Part shown: one piece after another, positions 34,788-44,105 of the stretch
How positions within the stretch are numbered: the first letter of the stretch is position 1
How the letters are laid out: every line of letters begins with the position of its first letter
Origin: CAILUG01 sp903844415
Lineage (GTDB): Bacteria; Pseudomonadota; Gammaproteobacteria; Pseudomonadales; Pseudohongiellaceae
Reading direction: 5' to 3'
Assembly: GCA_947477655.1 (NCBI GenBank)
Contig: CANJTS010000001.1
Location: 1 to 64,000 of the forward strand
Length of the DNA: 64,000 nt
Program-made: the position numbers and the translations under genes
Notes under the pieces: model-generated
Told to the model about the DNA's origin: nothing
Seen by the model: only the letters and a program-made list of their open reading frames with translations
Databases searched by the model: none

Positions 34788-37520
34788 TCATTCCAGCTTG
34801 CCATGACATAGTTTGTATTTTTCGCCTGAACCACACGGACATGGATCGTTACGCCCCACTTTTAACGGCCGCACAAAAGGAACTTTTTGTTGTGGTGCTT
34901 GTGGTGCAGCTGCGGCTACTGGATCGCTTAAATGTAGAGGTTTTTGCACTACTTTAGCGGCTTCTGCAACCCGTTGTTTTTCGATAACATCAACTGGATC
35001 TTCCTGTTTGATCCGCACCAAACTGAGAAATTTGATTACTTCAAACTGAATATTACGCAACAGTTCTTCAAACAGGTTGTAAGACTCACGTTTGTATTCC
35101 TGCTTGGGATTTTTGCCGCCATAACCGCGCAGGCCTATGCCTTGTCTCAAACTTTCCATCTGACCAAGATGTTCCTTCCAGAAACTATCCAAAATCTGCA
35201 AAGTTATTTGTTTTTCAAAGACGCGCATGTTGGCACCAATGCCAGCACCTTTGGCCTCATATTCTGCTTGAACTGCAGCCACAACCCTCGCTCGCAAGGG
35301 TTCTTCGAACAAAGATTTATCTTCTTTCAACCAATGCAGTATTGGTAGTTTTATGCCGAAATCAGCCGACAAAGCCAACTCCAATCCTTGTATATCCCAC
35401 TGATCATCCATGCTACCTGGCTGCACATAGACGCTGAAAAAATCATTGATGACACTGGTACGCATAGAAGAAATAACTTCGGAAATATCTTCTATTTCCA
35501 TAAGTTCATTCCGCCGTTGATAAATTATTTTGCGTTGCTCATTCGCAACGTCATCGTATTCGAGTAACTGTTTACGAATATCAAAGTTGCGACCTTCTAC
35601 TTTGCGTTGTGCTTTCTCTATGGAATTGGTGACGATGCGATGCTCGATAGCTTCGCCCTTCTCCATACCCATTCGTCGCATCATGTTGGCGACTTTTTCC
35701 GAGGCAAACAAACGCATTAAACTGTCATCCAGAGACATATAAAAACGGGAATATCCGGGATCTCCTTGCCGCCCTGCACGACCACGCAACTGATTGTCGA
35801 TGCGGCGCGACTCGTGTCGTTCAGTACCAATTATATGTAGGCCACCTGCCGCCAGCACTTGATCGTGCCTAATCCGCCAGGCTGATTTGATATCAGCTTT
35901 TTGGGTTTCTGTTGCGTCCGTAAGTGCAGAAATTTCAGATTCCCAACGTCCGCCCAGCACAATATCTGTGCCGCGACCTGCCATATTGGTAGCAATGGTT
36001 ACGGTACCAGGTCGACCTGCTTCCGCGATAATTTCAGCTTCTTGAGCATGATATTTGGCGTTAAGAACGTTGTGCTTTATTTTTTCCTTATGTAGAAATT
36101 TGGAAAAAATTTCAGAGGTTTCGACACTCGCTGTACCAACCAGTACCGGCGCTCCTTTGTCACGAAATTGTTTGATATCACTAAGGATGGCTTCAAATTT
36201 TTCCTGTGTACTGAGATAAACTAGATCGTTATCGTCAATTCTGATCATCTCTTTATTGGTGGGGATAACCACTACGTCCAGCCCGTAGATTTGATGAAAC
36301 TCATAAGCTTCGGTATCGGCAGTACCCGTCATCCCTGAAAGTTTGTCGTAAAGTCGAAAATAATTCTGGAAAGTCGTCGAAGCCAAAGTCTGACTTTCGT
36401 TCTGGATTGGCACGCCTTCTTTGGCTTCGATAGCCTGATGTAAACCATCCGATAAACGTCGACCCGGCATTGTACGACCAGTATGTTCATCTATGAGTAC
36501 CACTTGTTGATTCTCAATAATGTATTCCACCTCATTATTAAACAGATAGTGGGCGCGTAGGGCCGACTGTAATTGATGCAACAAAGTGAGGTTGGTTGAA
36601 GAGTAGAGTGATTCTCCAGCTTTTAACAAGCCGCGATTCTCCAGCAACTTTTCAACTTTTTCGTGACCAGGATCCGTCATCTCTACTTGACGCATTTTCT
36701 CATCAATGACGAAGTCGTAATCGGGAGCTTCATAATCTTCAGTCTGGCGCTCAAGTTGAGATTTTTCTGGCTTTTTTTCGCCCTTTTTCAGCAACGGTAC
36801 CAACACATTAATATCCTGATAACGTTTGGCAGAGTTCTGCACAGCCCCAGAAATAATAAGCGGTGTACGCGCTTCATCGATCAAAATGGAATCCACTTCG
36901 TCGACGATGGCAAAACTGAGATCGCGTTGGAATTTGTCCTGCAAACGAAACGCCATGTTGTCGCGCAAGTAATCAAACCCATATTCGTTGTTGGTACCAT
37001 AGGTGATATCGGCAGCATAAGCAGCACGTTTTTCTTCGCTGCTTTGTCCCGGCACTACTACGCCGACAGTCAATCCCAAAAACTCGTATAAAGGGCGCAT
37101 CCAATTTGCATCGCGACGTGCCAGATAATCATTCACGGTGACTAGGTGAACACCTTTTCCGGTGAGCGAGTTTAAGTAAGCAGGCAGAGTTGCCACCAGG
37201 GTTTTGCCTTCCCCTGTGCGCATCTCGGCAATTTTCCCTGAATTGAGCACCATGCCACCGATCATCTGCACATCAAAATGGCGCATCTGCATGACCCTTA
37301 CACCTGCTTCACGAACTAAAGCGAAAGCTTCCGGTAGTATTTGATCAAGCTCGGCACCTTGGCTCAGTCGGGTCTTAAACTCAGCAGTTTTAGCTTTTAG
37401 ATCGGTATCTGAAAGAGCTTGGAGAGAGGCTTCAAAGCTATTTATTGTATTAACTAATTTTCCAAGCTTATTTATTTCACGCTGGTTTTTACTACCAAAG
37501 ATTTTGGCCAAAAAAGACAT
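34788..37520 (-). CDS. secA: Protein translocase ATPase SecA
   Basis: The 910-residue motor drives preproteins through SecYEG. Walker A MRTGEGKT near residue 105, DEVDSILIDEART, the cross-linking domain, the GRAGRQGDPG motif and the C-terminal SEC-C zinc site (CPCGSGEKYKLCHG) for SecB and lipid contact are complete. It follows the M23 peptidase gene by 113 bases. No secM-type arrest gene lies upstream. Confidence 0.99.
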   Translation of the reverse strand: MSFLAKIFGSKNQREINKLGKLVNTINSFEASLQALSDTDLKAKTAEFKTRLSQGAELDQILPEAFALVREAGVRVMQMRHFDVQMIGGMVLNSGKIAEMRTGEGKTLVATLPAYLNSLTGKGVHLVTVNDYLARRDANWMRPLYEFLGLTVGVVVPGQSSEEKRAAYAADITYGTNNEYGFDYLRDNMAFRLQDKFQRDLSFAIVDEVDSILIDEARTPLIISGAVQNSAKRYQDINVLVPLLKKGEKKPEKSQLERQTEDYEAPDYDFVIDEKMRQVEMTDPGHEKVEKLLENRGLLKAGESLYSSTNLTLLHQLQSALRAHYLFNNEVEYIIENQQVVLIDEHTGRTMPGRRLSDGLHQAIEAKEGVPIQNESQTLASTTFQNYFRLYDKLSGMTGTADTEAYEFHQIYGLDVVVIPTNKEMIRIDDNDLVYLSTQEKFEAILSDIKQFRDKGAPVLVGTASVETSEIFSKFLHKEKIKHNVLNAKYHAQEAEIIAEAGRPGTVTIATNMAGRGTDIVLGGRWESEISALTDATETQKADIKSAWRIRHDQVLAAGGLHIIGTERHESRRIDNQLRGRAGRQGDPGYSRFYMSLDDSLMRLFASEKVANMMRRMGMEKGEAIEHRIVTNSIEKAQRKVEGRNFDIRKQLLEYDDVANEQRKIIYQRRNELMEIEDISEVISSMRTSVINDFFSVYVQPGSMDDQWDIQGLELALSADFGIKLPILHWLKEDKSLFEEPLRARVVAAVQAEYEAKGAGIGANMRVFEKQITLQILDSFWKEHLGQMESLRQGIGLRGYGGKNPKQEYKRESYNLFEELLRNIQFEVIKFLSLVRIKQEDPVDVIEKQRVAEAAKVVQKPLHLSDPVAAAAPQAPQQKVPFVRPLKVGRNDPCPCGSGEKYKLCHGKLE

Positions 37521-37633
37521 AAACTTTCAATCCAATTAATGATTTTAGGTGCTATTTGTCCAAGACGAATTTAGACATATGTGGGTGCAATGATACCTCC
37601 CACAAGGGATACCCAGACGGGCAAAAGGCTTTC

Positions 37634-38563
37634 TCAGCGTATTGTGCTACGAATATACGAAGCAGGGTCAATAACCCGGCCGTTTTTGTGAACCTCGAAA
37701 TGAACATGGGGGCCGGACGAGCGACCAGATGAGCCAGATAGAGCGATTAACTGACCTTTTTTTACTACATCACCTACTTTAACTAGCAAACTCTTGTCGT
37801 GTGCGTATAAAGTTTCGTAGCCATTGCCGTGATCTATTTGCACCATGGTGCCAAAGCCCTCACGCGTACCGGCGTAATTCACCACCCCCGCTGCCACCGC
37901 AAAAACATCTACACCAGTTCTGCCAGTGGAAAAATCCACACCTTCATGCAACGCTAGTTTGCCAGTAAAAGGGTCTATTCGACGCCCAAAACCAGAAGAC
38001 ACATAACCTTTGAGGACCGGACGACCAGAAACAGAAAATTCTTCCTGGGACTCTCTTTCGGTCATGATGGAATTGAGTAATTCTAGCTGTTGCTGGCGGT
38101 TTTCGATCTGTTTGGTCAGTTCATCCAGTTCTTGCAAAAAATCCGGAGTCTGCATCGGATATTCCGTCAAAACTTCTGGCCCACCCACCGGGGGGTCATC
38201 AGTGAAGTTAAATTCACCGTCATCCAAGCCGGCCACATTGGTCAGTCGCTCACCAAGGGCATCGAGACGAATCAACTTGGCCTGTAGACTGGCCATACGG
38301 ATGGTGAGAGTTTCGATTTGGGTTAAGGCATTTTGCTTAATCCGTACCAGCTCTTCTTTCTGCAGGCCCAACTCATCATCCAAAGCCTGCGTCGCTTCAT
38401 CTTTAGAGAAATTCGAATTACTTTCTTCAGCGATTTGAAATCCGAAATAGCCAAGAAATACCGGCAATCCAAGCATACAAATGCCCAAACCAATACGTAC
38501 CCAACCTTTCAAAACGATTGCTTTCGATACTCCATGCTGAGCATCGACAATGATTATTTTCAT
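37634..38563 (-). CDS. M23 family peptidoglycan metallopeptidase, membrane-anchored
   Basis: A 309-residue protein. A membrane helix (about residues 26-45) is followed by a coiled coil (about 60-180, Glu/Gln-rich) and a C-terminal LytM domain with the zinc motifs HEGVDFS and HVHFEVH. The motif is complete, so it should be an active endopeptidase, unlike EnvC or NlpD. The start at 38563 (MKIIIVDAQHG) is the family start; an earlier codon at 38626 is rejected. It lies between lpxC and secA, as PA4404 does in Pseudomonas aeruginosa, and may trim the wall during division. Confidence 0.92.
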   Translation of the reverse strand: MKIIIVDAQHGVSKAIVLKGWVRIGLGICMLGLPVFLGYFGFQIAEESNSNFSKDEATQALDDELGLQKEELVRIKQNALTQIETLTIRMASLQAKLIRLDALGERLTNVAGLDDGEFNFTDDPPVGGPEVLTEYPMQTPDFLQELDELTKQIENRQQQLELLNSIMTERESQEEFSVSGRPVLKGYVSSGFGRRIDPFTGKLALHEGVDFSTGRTGVDVFAVAAGVVNYAGTREGFGTMVQIDHGNGYETLYAHDKSLLVKVGDVVKKGQLIALSGSSGRSSGPHVHFEVHKNGRVIDPASYIRSTIR

Positions 38564-38675
38564 TATAAATAAATGAGCTAATAGGCCGATTTTTATTCTA
38601 CTTTCAGTCGGTCTTGTGAAAGTCAACTCTACCCTAAGTCAGGTACAGAGGAAGCGAAGATAACAGATAAATACG

Positions 38676-39587
38676 TCAGCCTGCAAAAGCTGGACTCATA
38701 TAGGAGATAGGGGCTTCAGATTCTTCATCAAAAGTGACAATTTCCCAGCAATCCTGGCTGGCCAGGAGTTTGCGCAACAGGGCATTATTGAGAGCATGAC
38801 CTGATTTGTAGCCACTGAACTCTCCGATAAGGGTCTTGCCCAGCAGATACAAGTCGCCAATGGAATCCAGAATCTTGTGTTTAACAAATTCGTCTTCATA
38901 ACGCAGGCCGTCTTCATTGAGAACCCGGTAGTCCCCAACAGCAATCGCATTGTCCATGCTGGCTCCAAGGGCTAGATTACGGGTGCGCAGCTCTTCAAAT
39001 TCATGCATAAACCCAAAGGTTCGTGCCCTGCTGACTTCTTTTACAAAGGAAGTGCTGGAAAAGTCGATACAGGCATGTTTGGTATATTTGCGGTGTACCG
39101 GATGATCGTATAGCAGCGTGTAGGCTACTTTAAAGCCATTGAATGGCTTGAGGCTGACTTGTTTGTCGCCATGGGAAACTGATAATTCCTTGGTAATTCG
39201 AATGTATTTCTTGGCAGCATCCTGTTCTTCTATCCCGGCAGACTGGATAAGGAACACAAAAGGACCAGCACTGCCATCCATGATGGGGACTTCGGGAGCA
39301 CTCACATCCACGTAGGCGTTATCGATGCCCAGGCCAGACATGGCTGACATCAGATGTTCTACAGTGGAAATCCTCACATCACCTTTCATCAAGGTTGAAG
39401 AAAGTGTAGTTTCACCCACGTTTTGGGCAAGTGCGGGAATACTCACTACAGGGTTTAGATCTACGCGAGAGAACACGATTCCCGTATCAACTGGCGCTGG
39501 TCTAAGTGTAAGGTAGACCTTTTGACCAGTATGTAGACCTACTCCGGTAGCGCGGATGATGTTTTTCAGGGTTCTTTGTTTGATCAT
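38676..39587 (-). CDS. lpxC: UDP-3-O-acyl-N-acetylglucosamine deacetylase LpxC
   Basis: This 303-residue zinc enzyme catalyses the committed step of lipid A synthesis. The start at 39587 gives MIKQRTLKNIIRATGVGLHTG, the normal N-terminus; the longer frame to 39638 is rejected. Zinc motifs STVEHLMSA and HKILDSIGD and the catalytic GHALNN His block are present. The C-terminal tail, which governs FtsH proteolysis in E. coli, ends SYMSPAFAG. It lies after ftsZ with 190 bases between. Confidence 0.98.
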   Translation of the reverse strand: MIKQRTLKNIIRATGVGLHTGQKVYLTLRPAPVDTGIVFSRVDLNPVVSIPALAQNVGETTLSSTLMKGDVRISTVEHLMSAMSGLGIDNAYVDVSAPEVPIMDGSAGPFVFLIQSAGIEEQDAAKKYIRITKELSVSHGDKQVSLKPFNGFKVAYTLLYDHPVHRKYTKHACIDFSSTSFVKEVSRARTFGFMHEFEELRTRNLALGASMDNAIAVGDYRVLNEDGLRYEDEFVKHKILDSIGDLYLLGKTLIGEFSGYKSGHALNNALLRKLLASQDCWEIVTFDEESEAPISYMSPAFAG

Positions 39588-39664
39588 TAGCTCTGTTTTA
39601 CCTGTCGCGTGAGACGAATTTAAATCTAGTTGTCTCATCCTGAAACTAGCCGCGGAATCTTAAC

Positions 39665-39746
39665 AAAGCGCCCACGCTTTCCCCAAGCACTTATTTCCCC
39701 AAATGTTGCCCAGATATCGGGGGCGTGATACCCAGGCAACAACATT
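39665..39746. promoter_or_regulatory. Inverted repeats between ftsZ and lpxC
   Basis: Two potential hairpins fill the gap. One is AAAGCG-CCCA-CGCTTT at 39665-39680. The other pairs AATGTTGCC (39702-39710) with GGCAACAACATT (39735-39746), leaving a three-base bulge. Neither has a classical T-run. They could attenuate transcription from ftsZ into lpxC or stabilise the mRNA. Confidence 0.4.
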
Positions 39747-39777
39747 AGTGCCTTACTGCGCCAGTCAAACTGCTGAT

Positions 39778-40968
39778 TTAATCAGCTTGTTTACGCAGAA
39801 ATGCAGGAATATCGAGGAAATCCATATCTGCATCTGCACCAACCGCTTTTGCATAAACAGCCTGTGCCTGCGGCTCAGGACGACTGGCAGATTGTCGGCG
39901 CATTGCAGTCGGTCGCTCCAGCGAGGTGTAATCCACCGGTCTATTTGCACGCGGAGTATTGTCTATCACAACCCTGGCAGGGAGATCTTGTTTCTGTTTC
40001 TGTACCAACGAGATAAGCCCGGTTGCAACAACAGTGACACTGATGTCATCACCCATGCTTGGATCTATTACTGTACCCACAATCACTGTAGCCGACTCTG
40101 AGGCAAATTCGGCAATAGTATTACCCACTTGTGAATATTCTCCTAAAGTCAGGCTTTCACTTGCAGTGATGTTGACTAGAATACCGCGCGCGCCTTGCAG
40201 ATTGACATCTTCCAGCAGTGGACTACGTATAGCCGCCTCGGCCGCTTCCACAGCCCGGTTTTCTCCGGTTGCACGCCCCGTACCCATCATCGCCATGCCC
40301 ATTTCAGACATAACAGTTTTAACATCGGCAAAGTCGACATTGATCAATCCATCACGGGTGATGAGATCGGCGATACCTTTCACGGCACCCAGCAATACAT
40401 CATTGGCTTTGCCGAAAGCAGCCAACAGTGTTGAACCACTGCCCAGTACTGCCATTAATTTTTCGTTGGGAATAGTGATCAGTGAGTCTACATGCTCGGA
40501 AAGCTCCCGAATGCCTTGCTCTGCAACTGCCATGCGTTTATGGCCTTCAAAGCTGAAAGGTTTGGTTACGACAGCAACTGTCAAAATCCCCATCTCGCGT
40601 GCAACTTCTGCAATCACCGGTGCCGCACCAGTGCCAGTGCCACCACCCATACCAGCAGTAATAAACACCATGTCAGAACCATCAATCACTTCCCGAATGC
40701 GCTCCCTGTCTTCCATCGCAGCCTGCCGACCTAATTCTGGTTTGGCTCCGGCACCAAGTCCTTTGGTAACTTGATTTCCTAACTTAAGAATAGTGTGGGC
40801 ATTTATCTTGTCCAACGCCTGTGCATCCGTGTTGGCACAAATAAACTCAACACCATCAATCTGATTAACAATCATGTGTTGGACGGCATTTCCGCCACCG
40901 CCACCTACTCCGATAACTTTGATAATTGCTTTCTTTTGTATGTCTTCTACTATTCCAAATAAACTCAT
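39778..40968 (-). CDS. ftsZ: Cell division protein FtsZ
   Basis: The 396-residue tubulin-like GTPase forms the Z ring. The tubulin signature GGGTGTGAAP, the T7 loop region (NVDFADVKTVM) and the C-terminal binding peptide DFLDIPAFLRKQAD, which docks FtsA and ZipA, are all present, joined by a variable linker. It follows ftsA by 91 bases. Confidence 0.99.
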   Translation of the reverse strand: MSLFGIVEDIQKKAIIKVIGVGGGGGNAVQHMIVNQIDGVEFICANTDAQALDKINAHTILKLGNQVTKGLGAGAKPELGRQAAMEDRERIREVIDGSDMVFITAGMGGGTGTGAAPVIAEVAREMGILTVAVVTKPFSFEGHKRMAVAEQGIRELSEHVDSLITIPNEKLMAVLGSGSTLLAAFGKANDVLLGAVKGIADLITRDGLINVDFADVKTVMSEMGMAMMGTGRATGENRAVEAAEAAIRSPLLEDVNLQGARGILVNITASESLTLGEYSQVGNTIAEFASESATVIVGTVIDPSMGDDISVTVVATGLISLVQKQKQDLPARVVIDNTPRANRPVDYTSLERPTAMRRQSASRPEPQAQAVYAKAVGADADMDFLDIPAFLRKQAD

Positions 40969-41059
40969 GGTATCGCCCCCTAGTCTTATTAACTTTCAAA
41001 ATCCTGCATTTAAATGGTACTGCAACAGCACTAACTTCTTGTCCTTGCCCATCGTTCTC

Positions 41060-42295
41060 CTAATCATCACGTATAAAAAATTTTTTCACCTTATCCATAA
41101 TATTTAGCATTGGGGTTTTGGCAGGTTGATGACGAACACGCTCCTGTGAATGTTTAAGTCCGTACAACAATAGCCCCACTCCTGTTGCATAAATCGGATT
41201 ACGTACAATATCGGCCAAACCGCGCACTTCACTGGGCATTCCAATGCGCACCGGCAAATGGAAAATTTCTTCTGCAAGTTCTACAACTCCTTCCATTTTG
41301 CTGGTGCCACCTGTGAACACCAGTCCGGCCGCCAACATATCTGCGTAACCACTTTGACGAATTTCAGCCTGAATCAAATGAAATAGTTCGTCATAACGTG
41401 GCTCTACTACATCAGCCAAGGCTTGTCTGGATAATTCGCGCGGTGCCCTATCGCCAACACTGGGTACTTTAATCATTTCATCAGGACTGGCGAGTTGCGA
41501 CAGAGCGCAGGCATATTTAATCTTAAGCTCTTCAGCAAACTCGGTCGGAGTCCGTAATGCCATGGCGATGTCATTGGTGACTTGATCGCCGGCAATAGGA
41601 ATTACACCTGTGTGGCGAATAGCACCTTCAGTGAAGATTGCAATATCAGTAGTTCCACCACCAATATCAATCATACAAACGCCTAGCTCCTTCTCGTCTT
41701 CGGTGAGCACAGAGTAGGAAGAGGCCAGTTGCTCAAGAATTATTTCATCTGTTTCCAGTCCACAGCGTTTAATACATTTCTCAATATTTTGATAAGCATT
41801 GGTAGCACATGTAACCAAATGAACTTTGGCTTCTAACCTTACTCCTGACATGCCCAACGGTTCTTTGACGCCCTCTTGCGAATCAATAATGAATTCTTGC
41901 GGCAAAATGTGCAGAATTTTTTGATCGGCTGGAATTGCTACAGCTTGTGCTGCATCAATTACCCGCTCGATGTCAGCTGCAAATACCTCGCGATCTCGAA
42001 TAGCCACAATCCCATGGGAATTCATGCTGCGAATATGACTTCCCGCGATTCCTGCATACACTGAATGAATACGGCATCCTGCCATTAATTCAGCCTCTTC
42101 GATTGCACGCTGAATGGATTGCACAGTAGATTCAATGTTTACCACTGTGCCTTTTTTTAACCCTCTTGATCGATGCCGACCGATGCCAACGATACTGAGA
42201 ACACCATCAGCAGAAATTTCTCCGACAATCGCCACCACCTTAGCAGTACCGATGTCCAGGCCCACTATCATGTTGCTGCCTGAATTATTAGTCAT
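41060..42295 (-). CDS. ftsA: Cell division protein FtsA
   Basis: A 411-residue actin-like ATPase that tethers FtsZ to the membrane. The phosphate-1 motif VGLDIGTAKV, the 1C insertion domain, the phosphate-2 motif CMIDIGGGTTDIA and the C-terminal amphipathic helix (MDKVKKFFIRDD) are present. It follows ftsQ with 36 bases between. Confidence 0.98.
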   Translation of the reverse strand: MTNNSGSNMIVGLDIGTAKVVAIVGEISADGVLSIVGIGRHRSRGLKKGTVVNIESTVQSIQRAIEEAELMAGCRIHSVYAGIAGSHIRSMNSHGIVAIRDREVFAADIERVIDAAQAVAIPADQKILHILPQEFIIDSQEGVKEPLGMSGVRLEAKVHLVTCATNAYQNIEKCIKRCGLETDEIILEQLASSYSVLTEDEKELGVCMIDIGGGTTDIAIFTEGAIRHTGVIPIAGDQVTNDIAMALRTPTEFAEELKIKYACALSQLASPDEMIKVPSVGDRAPRELSRQALADVVEPRYDELFHLIQAEIRQSGYADMLAAGLVFTGGTSKMEGVVELAEEIFHLPVRIGMPSEVRGLADIVRNPIYATGVGLLLYGLKHSQERVRHQPAKTPMLNIMDKVKKFFIRDD

Positions 42296-42331
42296 TTTTT
42301 GAATTCCACTTTTGTATTGTTAACTGTTTAG

Positions 42332-43165
42332 TCATAATGCCATTACCACTTCAGTATGCTGCTTTGCATTTTTTTCAGCTATTTTCTTGTGTGATACCGC
42401 AATTCCGTTTGAATAACGCAAATCAATGGTTTCGATGTTGCGCAACTGATCGCTTTGATTTGACTCCAGAAAAACTACAAGTCGTCTTAAGCGCGCCAAT
42501 ACTTCATCTCTACCTAGCCTGACTTCTACTCCGTTTGTCAGCACTAAAGTCCAAGCTCCGCGTTCGTTCACACTCAAATCTCGCATGCGAACTCCCAGTG
42601 GATACAAGAGCAGATTAAATTGCTGATATTGCTGCATGACTTTTTGTTCGCTATTTTCAGGCCCTGTCAACAGGGGTAGATCAAGCTGGGCATTTATTGA
42701 TTCAGGCAAAAATATTTGTCCGTATTGATTCAATAATTGCGTCTCTCCCCAACGTGCAATAGCCAGCTCTTCTTCTACCTGAATTATCAATTTATTGGGC
42801 CATTCGCGCTGCACCGCCACCTTACTAACCCATGGTAAGGTTTCCAACTCAATTTTTAATTCTTCAAGATCAACTGCCACCAGCCTATCCGAAACAAAAT
42901 GACCTACTGTCGCCCTGATCTTATCCTCACTGACGAAAATCAAATTTCCATTAATCACTACAGTTTCAATTTTCTGGTTATTTACTTGCCGATACAGCGC
43001 AACTACTCCAAACCCAGCCAACACTGACAAGCCAATTGCAAATATAACTACCAGTAATCTTCCCAAGACCGCATAACGACTTTGGTTGTCCTTTACTGGC
43101 ATCCGCACACTAGCACCGTGAGCATTTCTGCTTCTAAATTTTCCAACATTTCGATTATTGACCAT
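42332..43165 (-). CDS. ftsQ: Cell division protein FtsQ
   Basis: A 277-residue bitopic divisome protein. A basic cytoplasmic tail (1-35) is followed by one membrane helix (about 36-58), the POTRA domain (IETVVINGNLIFVSEDKIRATV) and the beta domain (LPWVSKVAVQREWPN). It links FtsB-FtsL to earlier proteins. Its start overlaps the ddl stop by 11 bases. Confidence 0.96.
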   Translation of the reverse strand: MVNNRNVGKFRSRNAHGASVRMPVKDNQSRYAVLGRLLVVIFAIGLSVLAGFGVVALYRQVNNQKIETVVINGNLIFVSEDKIRATVGHFVSDRLVAVDLEELKIELETLPWVSKVAVQREWPNKLIIQVEEELAIARWGETQLLNQYGQIFLPESINAQLDLPLLTGPENSEQKVMQQYQQFNLLLYPLGVRMRDLSVNERGAWTLVLTNGVEVRLGRDEVLARLRRLVVFLESNQSDQLRNIETIDLRYSNGIAVSHKKIAEKNAKQHTEVVMAL

Positions 43166-44105
43166 GTTGCAAGTACTTACCTTGTAAACTGCTGTCCAAA
43201 ACCCTTAACACCAATTGATCAAAATTTATACCAGCCCCTAGCGCAGCCATAGGCACTAAACTGTGACTTGTCATGCCTGGTGTTGTATTTACTTCTAGCA
43301 GCCAAAAACGCCCATCAGCATCACGCATGGCATCTACACGCCCCCAACCCTTACAACCCACGGCTTTATACGCAGCCAATGCCATGTTCTGGAGTTGTGC
43401 AGTTGCCGTGGAATCCAGATCACAAGGACAATGGTAACGAGTCTGATCGGACAGGTATTTGGATTCATAATCGTAAAAGGTATTCGCAGGCTCCAACTCA
43501 ATAACTGGCAAAACCAGATCATCTAGAATAGCTACGGTATATTCACGCCCCTTGATCCAGCTTTCAGCAATTACTTGTGGGTCATAACTATCAGCCCGAC
43601 GCCAAGCAGCTTCCAGTTGCTGAACTGTTTCTGCACCGCCTATGCCAATGCTGGAACCTTCATTGACTGGCTTAACGAAACAGAATCCGAGTTGCGCAAG
43701 TACGGCAGCAAAATCTGAATTAGCATGTAGTTGTACAAAATCAGGAGTGCTAATCCCTAACTGTTGCCAGAGTAATTTACAACGCACTTTGTCCATGGCC
43801 AGTGCAGAGGCCAATACGCCACTACCGGTATAGGGCAGACCCATCCACTCCAAAGCACCTTGTAGTGTTCCATCTTCGCCATCCCGTCCATGCAATATAA
43901 TGAACACACGAGTTATTTTTTCTTGACGCAATTTATCCAACAGACTGGAGTCTGCATCAATACCTATGGCATCCACACCTGCTTTTTGCAAGCTTAGCAA
44001 TACCGCAGCACCGCTAAGCAAAGAAATTTCCCGTTCAGCAGAATGGCCTCCCATCACAACAGCGACTTTGCCGTATTCACGCGGAGTTCGGATGGAATCA
44101 GCCAT
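43155..44105 (-). CDS. ddl: D-alanine--D-alanine ligase
   Basis: A 316-residue ATP-grasp ligase making D-Ala-D-Ala for MurF. GGHSAEREISLLSG at the N-terminus, PVNEGSSIGI, and the C-terminal EVNTTPGMTSHSL with metal ligands identify the DdlB type. It overlaps murC by 8 bases and ftsQ by 11 bases. Confidence 0.98.
   Translation of the reverse strand: MADSIRTPREYGKVAVVMGGHSAEREISLLSGAAVLLSLQKAGVDAIGIDADSSLLDKLRQEKITRVFIILHGRDGEDGTLQGALEWMGLPYTGSGVLASALAMDKVRCKLLWQQLGISTPDFVQLHANSDFAAVLAQLGFCFVKPVNEGSSIGIGGAETVQQLEAAWRRADSYDPQVIAESWIKGREYTVAILDDLVLPVIELEPANTFYDYESKYLSDQTRYHCPCDLDSTATAQLQNMALAAYKAVGCKGWGRVDAMRDADGRFWLLEVNTTPGMTSHSLVPMAALGAGINFDQLVLRVLDSSLQGKYLQHGQ

Noticed and set aside
39778..40774. 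Long plus-strand open frames opposite ftsZ, groEL and argJ
   Set aside because: These mirror the codon pattern of the conserved minus-strand genes and have no family similarity.
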